From: Phycisphaeraceae bacterium
Lineage (GTDB): Bacteria; Planctomycetota; Phycisphaerae; Phycisphaerales; SM1A02
Direction of reading: 5' to 3'
Length of the DNA: 64,000 nt
NCBI GenBank assembly: GCA_019636755.1
Contig: JAHBWZ010000001.1
Span: 558,001 to 622,000 of the forward strand
In this document: positions 14,966 through 23,201 of the stretch, piece by piece
How positions within the stretch are numbered: the first letter of the stretch is position 1
How the letters are laid out: each line of letters opens with the position of its first letter
Made by a program: the position numbers and the translations under genes
Notes under the pieces: generated by a model
What the model saw: only the letters and a program-made list of their open reading frames with translations
What the model was told of the DNA's origin: nothing
Databases searched by the model: none

Positions 14966-16632
14966 GACGGCTCCGCCGTGTGATCCGGCACCCGGATGAT
15001 GCTGTTCGCTTCGCCGAACTCGTTCAGGGTCTGCTGCGGATTGTGTGGATCCGGATACCAGCGCCCCTGGTGAACCAGACGATACTCGAACGTCCCCGCG
15101 GGCAGCACGACGCGCGCCGAGACGACGCCCGGCGTGCGCGCGTCCGGCGCGAGTTCGGTGGCGTGCGACGACCAGCCGTTGAACACGCCCGCCACCGCGA
15201 TCGACCCGGACGCTGGCGCGGGCTGGACGAAGAGGACGCCGCCCTCGACGATCCGGACGCCCGGCCGGACGCCCTGCCGGAGACCGAGCGGCCCGGCATC
15301 ACCGAGGTCCCTGGTGGTCTCCTCAGCCGGGTCGGCGACCGGGTTCCCGGTCGCACCTGTCGCGGAGACGTCGGTCCGATCCACGGCCGGGCGTGACACC
15401 GCGGCGCGAGACGCAGGCATGTCCGGCATCACCGGCGTCACCGATGTCACCGGCGCCGCGGGCGCGCTTCCGCCACCGGCGTGCGCCGGAAGCACGGTGT
15501 CGATCGGTGCCGGGGCGTTCCGGCCCGTCGGATCCGCCATCTCGCGCAGGCGACCGGCCAGTTCCGCGGCGCGGCTGGACGTCGGCACCGAGCCTCGCTG
15601 CGGCGTCCGGACGGCGACCGCACCGTGGGGTCCGGGGTCCGGCTCGCCGGCGCCGGGCGCCGCGTGCGCCGGCACCGCGGGCGCTGCGGAGGCACGGGGC
15701 GGGCATGCGCCGTGCATCGCCGCGTCGGGGCGGTCTCCGCGGACCGGGCCCCCGTCGGCGCCCCCGGCCATGGCATCGCCGTCGAACCCACCCGGACCGT
15801 CCGGATCGCGCGGCCCGGCGGCAGGAACGTCACCGCGGACGCGGACCTCGATCAGCGCACCGTCGCGTCCCTCCTCCAGCCAGTCCGCCAGGGCCTCGTG
15901 GTCCTCGCGCGCGGACGAGTCCGGCGCGTACTCCACCACCGACTGCCCCATGCTGGCCGCGCGGCGCAGCGCTTCGTCGCAGCGGATCGCCACCGGGGCC
16001 ACCGCGTCGCCGAATCGGCCGCGGAGAACGCGCAGGACATCGTCCGCCAGCGCTTCACCAGGCCGGTGGAGCGTGGGGACGATCATGCAGCGGATCGGCC
16101 GGCCGATGTGATCCACGACATGCCGGACCGTCTCCCACTGCCGTTCCGCGCCCTTGAGAGAGAAGTACCCGGTCTCCACGGGAATGACCACGTCGCGCGC
16201 GGCCCGCAGCGCGTTGAAGGTCAGCAGGCCGATCGTGGGCGGACAATCGATGACACAGCGGTCGAATCGCCCGGCCAGGCGCGAGAGCATCCGTTCCAGG
16301 CGGCGGTCGCGGTCGGGCAGACCGTGCAGGCCGCCGGCCGGGGCCTCCAGCGCCGCGAGTCGCATGGTGCTGGGCGCCAGCCAGAGATTGCGGCAGACGG
16401 ACCAGACGAGCCGGTCCGCGTCGACGCCCGCGCCCTCGGCGCGGAGCGCGTCGAACATCGACAGTTCGATGCGCTCCTCGGGGACGCCGAGTCCGGCCGC
16501 GCAGTGCGACTGCGGATCCAGATCGACCAGCAGCGTGCGGAGGCCGCGGCGCGCGAACACACCGGCCAGGCTGATGGCCGTCGTCGTCTTCCCGCATCCA
16601 CCCTTCTGGTTGACGATCGCAATCGTTCGCAC
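14962..16632 (-). CDS. ParA/Soj-like ATPase with C-terminal CBM48-like domain
   Basis: 556 residues. The N-terminal ~255 residues are a complete ParA/MinD-type ATPase: deviant Walker A K-G-G-C-G-K-T-T (10-17), A' motif V-D-L-D-P-Q (36-41) and Walker B V-I-D-C-P-P. A Pro/Ala/Gly-rich linker of about 200 residues follows. The last ~90 residues look like an AMPK/isoamylase-type glycogen-binding domain (CBM48), with strands around V-A-G-V-F-N-G-W-S, A-G-T-F-E-Y-R-L-V and D-P-H-N-P. The start is GTG at 16632. There is no ParB gene next to it; the partner is the overlapping unknown gene. It may position or regulate something other than chromosomes. Confidence 0.82.
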   Translation of the reverse strand: MRTIAIVNQKGGCGKTTTAISLAGVFARRGLRTLLVDLDPQSHCAAGLGVPEERIELSMFDALRAEGAGVDADRLVWSVCRNLWLAPSTMRLAALEAPAGGLHGLPDRDRRLERMLSRLAGRFDRCVIDCPPTIGLLTFNALRAARDVVIPVETGYFSLKGAERQWETVRHVVDHIGRPIRCMIVPTLHRPGEALADDVLRVLRGRFGDAVAPVAIRCDEALRRAASMGQSVVEYAPDSSAREDHEALADWLEEGRDGALIEVRVRGDVPAAGPRDPDGPGGFDGDAMAGGADGGPVRGDRPDAAMHGACPPRASAAPAVPAHAAPGAGEPDPGPHGAVAVRTPQRGSVPTSSRAAELAGRLREMADPTGRNAPAPIDTVLPAHAGGGSAPAAPVTSVTPVMPDMPASRAAVSRPAVDRTDVSATGATGNPVADPAEETTRDLGDAGPLGLRQGVRPGVRIVEGGVLFVQPAPASGSIAVAGVFNGWSSHATELAPDARTPGVVSARVVLPAGTFEYRLVHQGRWYPDPHNPQQTLNEFGEANSIIRVPDHTAEPS

Positions 16633-16697
16633 AGGCGCTCTGCCGGTTCCGGAGTCTATCGGAGCCTGCGCAGGCGCACCTTGAAACAGCGCGTGTC

Positions 16698-16727
16698 GCC
16701 ATCGCGCGTCGCGTGACGCGCGATGGC
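16698..16727 (-). terminator. Perfect 13-bp hairpin after GT39 gene (no U-tract)
   Basis: GCCATCGCGCGTC and its exact complement are separated by a GCGT loop. It begins 5 nt beyond the GT39 stop in the direction of transcription and lies upstream of the ParA-like gene. No run of T follows, so it may terminate weakly or protect mRNA ends. Confidence 0.5.
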
Positions 16728-16731
16728 CCGG

Positions 16732-18426
16732 TCAGCGCGGCCCGGTCACGGTGTCGTCGTCGACTCCGATCGGGCCGGGACCACCAGGGCGCGCCGGAGC
16801 CGGATCACCGATGTGCAGCAGCGCGATCCGCCCCGGCCACGCAGGCACGGTGGCGAGTACCGGCGACATCCAGAGGATCCGTCCCTCGAGCACCGGGGGT
16901 CCCGGCCACGGCACCGCGTCCGGCCCCGGCGCCCCGGTGAGCAGCGCCATGAATGGTGACGTCATCTCCTGCGGCGACCACCCGACCAGGACCGGTCCCG
17001 GCGATGCGTCATGCCAGTGCCAGCCGGGCGGATCATCGGGCTGCGCCCGCCCGAGGAGCGCCCGGAGCGGCCCCGCGCCCAGGCCGACGAGCCGGACCTC
17101 GGGCCACGCGGCACCCGCCGCCGCGCGAGCCTCGCGCGCGGCGCGCCCGATGGCATCGCCGAATCCCCGCGCCGGTGCCGCGCCGCCGAAGCGGCTGTGG
17201 AGCGCCAGGCCGGTGATCGCGGCGGCCATCGCGGCACTCGTCAGGACGACCACCGCGCGACGGGCGGTGCCTCGGGCGGCGAGGTGCAGACCCCACGTCG
17301 CGAGGACCGCGAGCGGCGTCGCCACGACGGCCAGGTAGTCCGCGCGCTTGCCGGCCGAGAGCGAGAAGAAGACGACCGCGCCCAGGACGAAGAGCGCCGC
17401 GCCCTCGAGGACGCGTCGCTGGTCCGGTCCGCACGCGGCGGCGGGCTCGTCGCGCCGCGCGGCGCCGGGTCGCAACATCCAGATCCCCAGCAGCCCCGGA
17501 ATCGACCACGGCAGGAACCGGACCACCAGGTAGAACGGCATCACGAGGATGCCGGTGACGATGCGCCACGGTCCGCCGCCGCCACCCTCCGGCCCCAGGC
17601 CGGTCACGCGTCCGGCGATCTCGGCATGCAGCAGTTCCTCCCGCACGTGCGCGGGGTCGAGCATGGCGGCGGCGACCACCCAGGCGCCGATGGGTACCAG
17701 CGCCAGCGGCAGGCCGATCGCGAACGAGAGCGGCGCACGGCGCTCGCGGCGTCGCGCGATGACGCATGCCATGGCGCCCGCCCAGAGCGGCAGCAGCAAC
17801 CCGGGTGGTCCCTTCGCAAGCAGCGCGGCGGCGGTCGCCGCCCAGAACTGCAGGCGCCAGCGCGCGATCGACCGGCCCGGCGCGGCGGCGACGCAGGCGG
17901 CACCGCTCATCCAGCCGAGGCCGGTCGCGGCCACCAGGCACATGTCCGGCCGGGCGAGCGCGCTGAGCTTGAAGACCGGGTACGTCGCGAGCATGATCGC
18001 GCCGGCGCACCACCCCGAGCCGGCGGGCAGCGCGGGCAGCAGCCGCGGGATCCACCGGCCCATGGCCACGAGCAGGACGAGCGTCGCCAGCACGCTCGGG
18101 GCGCGGTGGGCGATCTCACAGGCATGCCCCGCCGATGCGACGAACGGCGCCGCGATCCAGTTGTACAGCGGCGGTTTCGTCGCCGGCTTCACGCCCGGCT
18201 CGACGGGAAGGATCCAGCGCCCGTTCTCGACGATGTCCGTCGTGTACGAGATCGTCCGCGGCTGGCTCTGATCCCAGAGATCGCTCGGCTGGGTCAGCCG
18301 GAGCAGCAGCAGCAGCACGACGATTCCGGCCGCCGCGACCCGGAGAGCGCGCGACGGACGTCCGACGCGGTACGGTGAGGTCGGATCGCCCGCGTTCCGG
18401 ACGTCCGTCCCGCCGCCAGGGATCAT
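16732..18426 (-). CDS. GT39 family (ArnT/PMT-like) glycosyltransferase
   Basis: 564-residue integral membrane protein with roughly ten hydrophobic helices. The first extracytoplasmic loop after helix 1 has the family pattern (P-S-D-L-W-D-Q-S, then T-T-D-I-V-E-N-G-R-W and K-P-P-L-Y-N-W), including the acidic residue used in catalysis by ArnT and PMT enzymes. Such enzymes transfer sugars from polyprenyl-phosphate donors to lipids or proteins in the periplasm. The ATG at 18426 overlaps the aroB stop by 4 nt. Donor and acceptor are unknown; lipid A or an envelope glycan is possible given the LPS genes elsewhere in the window. Confidence 0.85.
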   Translation of the reverse strand: MIPGGGTDVRNAGDPTSPYRVGRPSRALRVAAAGIVVLLLLLRLTQPSDLWDQSQPRTISYTTDIVENGRWILPVEPGVKPATKPPLYNWIAAPFVASAGHACEIAHRAPSVLATLVLLVAMGRWIPRLLPALPAGSGWCAGAIMLATYPVFKLSALARPDMCLVAATGLGWMSGAACVAAAPGRSIARWRLQFWAATAAALLAKGPPGLLLPLWAGAMACVIARRRERRAPLSFAIGLPLALVPIGAWVVAAAMLDPAHVREELLHAEIAGRVTGLGPEGGGGGPWRIVTGILVMPFYLVVRFLPWSIPGLLGIWMLRPGAARRDEPAAACGPDQRRVLEGAALFVLGAVVFFSLSAGKRADYLAVVATPLAVLATWGLHLAARGTARRAVVVLTSAAMAAAITGLALHSRFGGAAPARGFGDAIGRAAREARAAAGAAWPEVRLVGLGAGPLRALLGRAQPDDPPGWHWHDASPGPVLVGWSPQEMTSPFMALLTGAPGPDAVPWPGPPVLEGRILWMSPVLATVPAWPGRIALLHIGDPAPARPGGPGPIGVDDDTVTGPR

Positions 18427-19577
18427 CCCGCCGCTCCGACATCCAGCCACGCGCGGCGGATCACCGCGTCCGCGACCGGCACGCCGATCTCGACGCGCCC
18501 GATCGCATGCGGAAGCACCAGGCGGATCACGCCCGCGCGGTTCTTCTTGTCGAACCGCATCGCCTCCGTCAGCGCATCGGCCGGCACCGGCGACGGCAGC
18601 CGTCGCGGCAGGCCGGCCGCGCCCAGCATCTCCGCCAGGCGCGCCGGAAGCGCCTCGGTCGCCGCGCCGGTCTGGACGGCCGCCGATGCGGCGGCCACCA
18701 GGCCGATCGCGACGGCCTCGCCGTGGCGGACCTCGTCATGCAGGATCGACTCGATCGCGTGCCCGAAGGTGTGGCCGAGGTTCAGCACTTCGCGCCGACC
18801 CGCCTCGCGCTCATCGCCGGCGACGATGCCCACCTTGACCCGAGCGAACCCCGCGATGAGCGGCACGAGCGCCGTCCCCGCATCCGGGCGGGCCGATCGG
18901 ATCCACGCCTCGGCCTGGCTGAACAGCGGTTCACCGGCGATGACCGCATGCTTGATGCCCTCGGCAAGGCCCGCGCGGAAGTCCCGATCGTCGAGCGTCC
19001 CCAGGACCATCGGGTCGGCCAGGACCAGCCGAGGCTGCCAGAACGTGCCGGCGAGATTCTTGCCGAGTGCGCCGCGCGACTGATCCGCGGCGCCGGCGGG
19101 CGCGGCGTCGCCCGGAGGCGTCGGCAGCGGCAGATTGACCCCCGTCTTGCCGCCGATGGCCGCGTCGATCATCGCCAGCAGCGTCGTCGGCACCTGGATG
19201 AACGGCATGCCGCGCTGATAGATGGAGGCGGTGAACCCGGCGGTGTCCCCGACGATGCCGCCGCCGACGGCGATCAGCGGCGTCCGCCGATCCGCACCCG
19301 CCAGGAGAAGCTCGTCGAGCAGTCGTGCCACCTCCGCGAGCGACTTGCGTGATTCGCTGGCCTCCATCCGCGCCGCGCACACCCGGCGTCCCGCGCGTTC
19401 GAGCGCGCCGACCGCGCGCGCGCCGGCGCTCGGCGCCACCCGGGCGTCCATGACGACGAACGCGGATGCATGTGGTGCGATCCCGTCCAGGAGCGTGCCG
19501 AGGCGATCGATGCCGTCAGGCTCGATGTGCACGTCGCAGGCGGCGCCGGGAATCGGGACGTTGATCCGCTCGATCAC
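18423..19577 (-). CDS. aroB: 3-dehydroquinate synthase
   Basis: Second enzyme of the shikimate pathway, converting DAHP to 3-dehydroquinate with NAD+ and a divalent metal. Motifs present are G-G-G-I-V-G-D-T-A-G-F, V-P-T-T-L-L-A-M-I-D, I-G-G-K-T-G-V-N, E-G-I-K-H and the metal site N-L-G-H-T-F-G-H-A-I-E. The GTG at 19577 (reads MIERINV) gives 384 residues; the frame further upstream overlaps the next gene. There is an insertion of about 20 residues (TPPGDAAPAGAAD) after the IGGKTGVN motif that most AroB proteins lack. Coupled to the GT39 gene by a 4-nt overlap. Confidence 0.93.
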   Translation of the reverse strand: MIERINVPIPGAACDVHIEPDGIDRLGTLLDGIAPHASAFVVMDARVAPSAGARAVGALERAGRRVCAARMEASESRKSLAEVARLLDELLLAGADRRTPLIAVGGGIVGDTAGFTASIYQRGMPFIQVPTTLLAMIDAAIGGKTGVNLPLPTPPGDAAPAGAADQSRGALGKNLAGTFWQPRLVLADPMVLGTLDDRDFRAGLAEGIKHAVIAGEPLFSQAEAWIRSARPDAGTALVPLIAGFARVKVGIVAGDEREAGRREVLNLGHTFGHAIESILHDEVRHGEAVAIGLVAAASAAVQTGAATEALPARLAEMLGAAGLPRRLPSPVPADALTEAMRFDKKNRAGVIRLVLPHAIGRVEIGVPVADAVIRRAWLDVGAAG

Positions 19578-19584
19578 GGCGGGA

Positions 19585-20532
19585 TTATGGCAGAGCGCGG
19601 TCCCGAAGGACGCGCAGCGCCGCGATCGGATCCTCCGGAAGTGCGTCGGACGCGTCGGTCTCCGCGCCGTCGTCATCCGTCCCGCCTGCGCCGGTCCACG
19701 CGCCACCCGCACCGACCAAGGCCGGCACGCCGCCGCGGGGGCGAAGCGCCCGCGCACCCAGCGCCAGCAGGATGCACGTGCCCGCGAGCAGTGCCAGCGC
19801 GCCGACGAGGACGCCCGGTGCCCCGAATCGTCCGCGGCCCGCGCCGCGGGCGTCCAGGGCGACATGCGCGCGGTGCGTCACGAAGCCGGCATAGCGCCGT
19901 TCGACACCATCCCGTCCCACGCTCCGGAACGACTTGTAGAACCAGGCGGTCGCATCGATCCGGGACCCGGGGCGGAGATCCGGCGCCGCCGGCGCCCCCG
20001 CGCTGTCCACGACGTACAGCGCGATCGGCCGCCGCGCCGCGTCCCGGACGAACCACTCCTCGACATCGGACCACGGTTCGACGAGCCGTGTGCGCTGCTC
20101 GATCCGTCCGCGCACGCGCATCGCGCGGGCCCGGTGCGCGTCCGGTGCGGCGAGCACGGCATCCAGGTCGACGGCGTCGACGACCTCCTGCCGACCCGGC
20201 GTGACATCGGCGCGCCGTGCCGCACCGAGCGCGCGGAGGGCCTCGACAAGCACGGCGAACGCTTCATCCGATCGATCCCGCCCCTCGGACGCCGCATCCA
20301 GCGCGATGCGGTCCTGCGGCGACAGCAGGTCCCCGAGGGCACCGGTCCCGGCGTGTCCGGATGCGCCCGGCGCGGCGGCGGTGAGCGGCGCGGCGCTCTG
20401 GAGCGCGGCCGTGCACACGCAGCACGGAAGCACCCGCACCCACGCGGCGCCTCGCCACGACCATGCGTCCGACGGGCGGCGGACGTGACGGGCCGACCCC
20501 GGACGCAGCCGTTCAGCAGATGCCGATCGCAT
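19585..20532 (-). CDS. Hypothetical membrane-anchored protein
   Basis: 315 residues with a hydrophobic N-terminal segment (probable signal) and a second helix near residues 245-265 (VLVGALALLAGTCILLALGARAL), so it is likely anchored with most of the chain outside the cytoplasm. The middle has an OB-like stretch (VRGRIEQRTRLVEPW, RPIALYVVDSAG, GSRIDATAWFYKSFR). The C-terminus is acidic. It ends 7 nt before the aroB start on the same strand and probably shares its transcript. Family not recognised. Confidence 0.65.
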   Translation of the reverse strand: MRSASAERLRPGSARHVRRPSDAWSWRGAAWVRVLPCCVCTAALQSAAPLTAAAPGASGHAGTGALGDLLSPQDRIALDAASEGRDRSDEAFAVLVEALRALGAARRADVTPGRQEVVDAVDLDAVLAAPDAHRARAMRVRGRIEQRTRLVEPWSDVEEWFVRDAARRPIALYVVDSAGAPAAPDLRPGSRIDATAWFYKSFRSVGRDGVERRYAGFVTHRAHVALDARGAGRGRFGAPGVLVGALALLAGTCILLALGARALRPRGGVPALVGAGGAWTGAGGTDDDGAETDASDALPEDPIAALRVLRDRALP

Positions 20533-20578
20533 GGACGCCTCCGCACGGCCGGGAGCGCGCCCGCGACCGGCGAGTGAA

Positions 20579-20653
20579 TGACCCCAAGGGGATTCGAACC
20601 CCTGTTCCCAGGATGAAAACCTGGTGTCCTGGACCTGACTAGACGATGGGGCC
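20579..20653 (-). tRNA. tRNA-Glu (anticodon TTC)
   Basis: 75-nt cloverleaf on the minus strand: acceptor GGCCCCA with TGGGGTC, an anticodon stem CCAGG/CCTGG around loop TTTTCAT (anticodon TTC), a T arm AGGGG-TTCGAAT-CCCCT and discriminator A. CCA is not encoded. Confidence 0.95.
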
Positions 20654-20714
20654 GGCGACCGCCGGACGCATCCGCCCGCCCCACATGGGCCGGATGGGTC
20701 CGCCGGAGGGGCGG

Positions 20715-20742
20715 ATCATACCCGCCGGCACGCGCGGATCAA
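20715..20742 (-). promoter_or_regulatory. Predicted promoter of tRNA-Glu
   Basis: On the minus strand TTGATC, 16 nt, then TATGAT; predicted start near 20708, about 55 nt before the mature tRNA 5' end. The -10 box is close to consensus for this GC-rich genome. Confidence 0.65.
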
Positions 20743-20796
20743 TCGCGAAGCGCCGGGGATCGATCAAGCGACGGGGGATTCCGGTCGATCTCGTTC

Positions 20797-21249
20797 ATGG
20801 CGATGATTCCGTCCTGCACCCAGTCTCCGCGCTTTCTCGCCGCGGTCGCCACGGGCGTCATCCTGCTCGGTGTCGCGGCCGTCATCGACCCCGACTGGAC
20901 CCGCGCCGATCGCATCGACCGGGTGGAGCGGGCGGCGCCGCGACCCACGGTCGACCTCCGCGGTCGGATGGCGCCCGGCGGAGACACGCAGGACGATGTG
21001 AACGGCTCGCGCGTGCTGTCGCACGGCGTGCTCGAGGGCCGGCGCTTCCACGTCATCCTGCTCGCGACGGGCGGCGAACCCCGGTTCCGGATCGTCGACG
21101 CGGCGACGGGCGCCGTCGTCCTCCCGTCGGCGACCGCCGATGAGGTGACGAGCGTGATTCCCGACCTCGATCTCACGTCGCTCGACCTGTCGGGCCCGCT
21201 GATGCTCCACGCCCCGCGCGAGGGTGCGGGCGAGCGTCGCGGCCACTGA
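20797..21249 (+). CDS. Hypothetical secreted or anchored small protein
   Basis: 150 residues with an N-terminal hydrophobic helix (FLAAVATGVILLGVAAVI) that could be a signal or anchor. After it the chain is polar with several short strands. No known family is recognised. It precedes the sigma-factor gene by 173 bp on the same strand but has no obvious link to it. Confidence 0.55.
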   Translation: MAMIPSCTQSPRFLAAVATGVILLGVAAVIDPDWTRADRIDRVERAAPRPTVDLRGRMAPGGDTQDDVNGSRVLSHGVLEGRRFHVILLATGGEPRFRIVDAATGAVVLPSATADEVTSVIPDLDLTSLDLSGPLMLHAPREGAGERRGH

Positions 21250-21422
21250 CGGGGACCGTGCGGACAATCATCCGGCGCCTGCGGCGTATTCTGTTGCTGT
21301 CCGGGCATCGCGCGGGGCATGGGCGCCACGGATGACGGACCTGCGGGCCGACGGCGTGCCGAGGGCACCGGGCTGCGCCGGTCCGCCACTGGCGCGTCCC
21401 GTCGACCGATGCCGCGCCCCTC

Positions 21423-22175
21423 ATGCCCGTCGACCCGAACCAGCCGGACCCGGATGACGCGAGCCCGTGGCAGACCGACTGGTCGGCCATCCACATCGCG
21501 CTCCGGGGCGACCCGCTCACCGCGGAGGAGGCGTGGAGCCGCCTCGCCGCCCGGTACTGCCCGGCGATCCATGCCTTCATCCAGCGTCTCGGTCACACGG
21601 AGGACGCCGCCCGGGATCTCACGCAGAGTTTCGTGTGCGACGTGGTGATCGGGCGCCGGCTGTTCGAGCGCGCCGATCGACGGCGCGGACGCTTCAGGAA
21701 CCTCCTGCTGACCGCTCTGCGCCGCTTCCTGACCGAGCGGCATCGCGCCGCCACCCGGATGAAGCGCCTGCCGCCCGGCGGCCGGACGGTCCCGCTGGAC
21801 GCCGTCGCGCCCGCGCGCGATCCGGCCGGCGCGCCGGATGTCGCGTTCGCACGTCGCTGGGCAGACATCCTGATCCGATCGGCGCTGGAGTCGGTCGCCG
21901 CCGAATGCGAATGCAACGGACTCGGCGTCCACTGGAGCATCTTCGATGCGCGCGTGGTCCGACCGCTGCTCCTGGGTGAGCGCCCGGTGCCCTATGAGAC
22001 GCTCGTCCTGCGACACGGACTGCGGACCGCGGCGCAGGCGGCCGGCATGATGATCGTCGTGAAGCGCCGGTTCGCGGCCGCGCTGCGTGACGGAGCGCGG
22101 GAGACCGTGTCGGATGACTCGGAGACCGAGGGTGAACTGCGGGAACTGGCCGCGCTGCTGGAGGGCTGCCGATGA
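21423..22175 (+). CDS. ECF-like RNA polymerase sigma factor (planctomycete type)
   Basis: 250 residues matching the sigma-70 family variant common in Planctomycetota. Region 2 reads Y-C-P-A-I-H-A-F-I-Q-R-L-G with H-T-E-D-A-A-R-D-L-T-Q-S-F, followed by R-R-G-R-F-R-N-L-L-L-T-A-L-R-R-F-L. Region 4-like helices lie in the last 80 residues (V-V-K-R-R-F-A-A-A-L-R-D-G-A-R-E-T-V). Such factors often associate with Ser/Thr kinases rather than classic anti-sigma factors; none is seen here. The gene overlaps the next by 4 nt. The ATG at 21423 is the natural start by length. Confidence 0.78.
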   Translation: MPVDPNQPDPDDASPWQTDWSAIHIALRGDPLTAEEAWSRLAARYCPAIHAFIQRLGHTEDAARDLTQSFVCDVVIGRRLFERADRRRGRFRNLLLTALRRFLTERHRAATRMKRLPPGGRTVPLDAVAPARDPAGAPDVAFARRWADILIRSALESVAAECECNGLGVHWSIFDARVVRPLLLGERPVPYETLVLRHGLRTAAQAAGMMIVVKRRFAAALRDGARETVSDDSETEGELRELAALLEGCR

Positions 22176-22603
22176 GCCGCCGTGACTTTCTGCCGGATGA
22201 CATCGCGCCCGATGCGGCCGCCCGGGCCCTGCGGTGGGCGCTCGAGGAAGCGACCGACCCGGCGCAGACCGGCATCGACTGGATCGTCTCGGACATCGCC
22301 CCCGGGATCGCCGGCAGCGAGGCATTCTTCGCCGGGGGCTCGGACCTGGCCGCGCTCCGGCATGCCAAGGACGTCTTCAAGTCGCTGCGCATGACGGGGC
22401 GCAGCGCCCGTGAACGTCGACTCGCCGCGCGGTTCTACGCCGCCACGATCGCCGCGGCCCTGGTGCATCACGGGACGCGCATCACGACGCAGTCCGACCG
22501 TGCGGTCCGCACGGCGCTGGAGCGTCTCTCGCAGGATCCGGCGGTCCCCGCTTCGATCCGCGCGCTTGCGTCGGACGCCCTCGCGCTCGTTCCGCCGGTC
22601 TGA
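22172..22603 (+). CDS. Unknown protein coupled to sigma factor
   Basis: 143 residues, mostly helical in character, with no signal peptide or membrane helix. Its ATG overlaps the sigma-factor stop by 4 nt, so the two are co-translated. It could be a regulator or adaptor of the sigma factor, but no anti-sigma motif (for example HxxxCxxC) is present. Family not recognised. Confidence 0.65.
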   Translation: MSRRDFLPDDIAPDAAARALRWALEEATDPAQTGIDWIVSDIAPGIAGSEAFFAGGSDLAALRHAKDVFKSLRMTGRSARERRLAARFYAATIAAALVHHGTRITTQSDRAVRTALERLSQDPAVPASIRALASDALALVPPV

Positions 22604-22641
22604 CACCGATCGCCTGCCCACCGAGGACCCGGACGCCCGCC

Positions 22642-23193
22642 ATGAAACTCGAGATCGAACGCCGGTACCTGCTCTCGGCGCTGCCGCGCCTGCCGGGCGT
22701 GCCGATGGCGCTGGAGATCGAGCAGGGATACCTCGGCGGCCCCGGGGGCGGCGAGGGGCGCCTGCGCCGGACGACGCGGCCGGGGCACCGCGCCGCCTGT
22801 CACTTCACCGTCAAGCGGGGCGACGGACTGGTGCGCGAGGAACACGAGGTGGAGATCGACCCGGACGAGTTCACGCGTCGATGGCCGGAAACCGTCGGTC
22901 GGCGCCTTCGCAAGCGCCGGCACATCGTCCCGGTCGACCGGCACCCGTCGCAGGTATGGGAGATCGACGAGTTTCTCGACCGCCCGCTGGTCCTCCTGGA
23001 GATCGAACTCGATCGCACGACGGACCAGCCGGACATGCCGCCGTGGCTTCGCGCGGTCCTCGTGCGCGAGGTGACGGACGATCCGCGCTACCGCAACGTC
23101 TCGCTCGCCACGGAGACGCCGCGCATCCCGGACCCGGACGCGCGCACGGGATTCATCGACGCCGACGGTGCGCCGGCGCCGCCGCCGCGATGA
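22642..23193 (+). CDS. CYTH domain protein (triphosphate tunnel metalloenzyme)
   Basis: 183 residues. The N-terminal E-I-E-R-R-Y-L is the ExExR/K signature of CYTH proteins, and the following E-Q-G-Y-L, R-L-R-R-T-T, F-T-V-K-R, E-E-H-E-V-E-I and W-E-I-D-E-F strands fit the eight-stranded tunnel. These enzymes act on triphosphate substrates (ATP, tripolyphosphate, thiamine triphosphate) with Mg2+. The exact substrate cannot be read from sequence. It may be the last gene of the sigma-factor run, 38 nt after the 143-residue gene. Confidence 0.87.
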   Translation: MKLEIERRYLLSALPRLPGVPMALEIEQGYLGGPGGGEGRLRRTTRPGHRAACHFTVKRGDGLVREEHEVEIDPDEFTRRWPETVGRRLRKRRHIVPVDRHPSQVWEIDEFLDRPLVLLEIELDRTTDQPDMPPWLRAVLVREVTDDPRYRNVSLATETPRIPDPDARTGFIDADGAPAPPPR

Positions 23194-23201
23194 TCACGCG
23201 C

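Noticed and set aside
13517-16632. Chromosome or plasmid partition locus (parAB-parS)
   Set aside because: The partner gene has no ParB-type DNA-binding motif and no parS-like palindrome is recognised nearby; the CBM48-like tail also argues against it.
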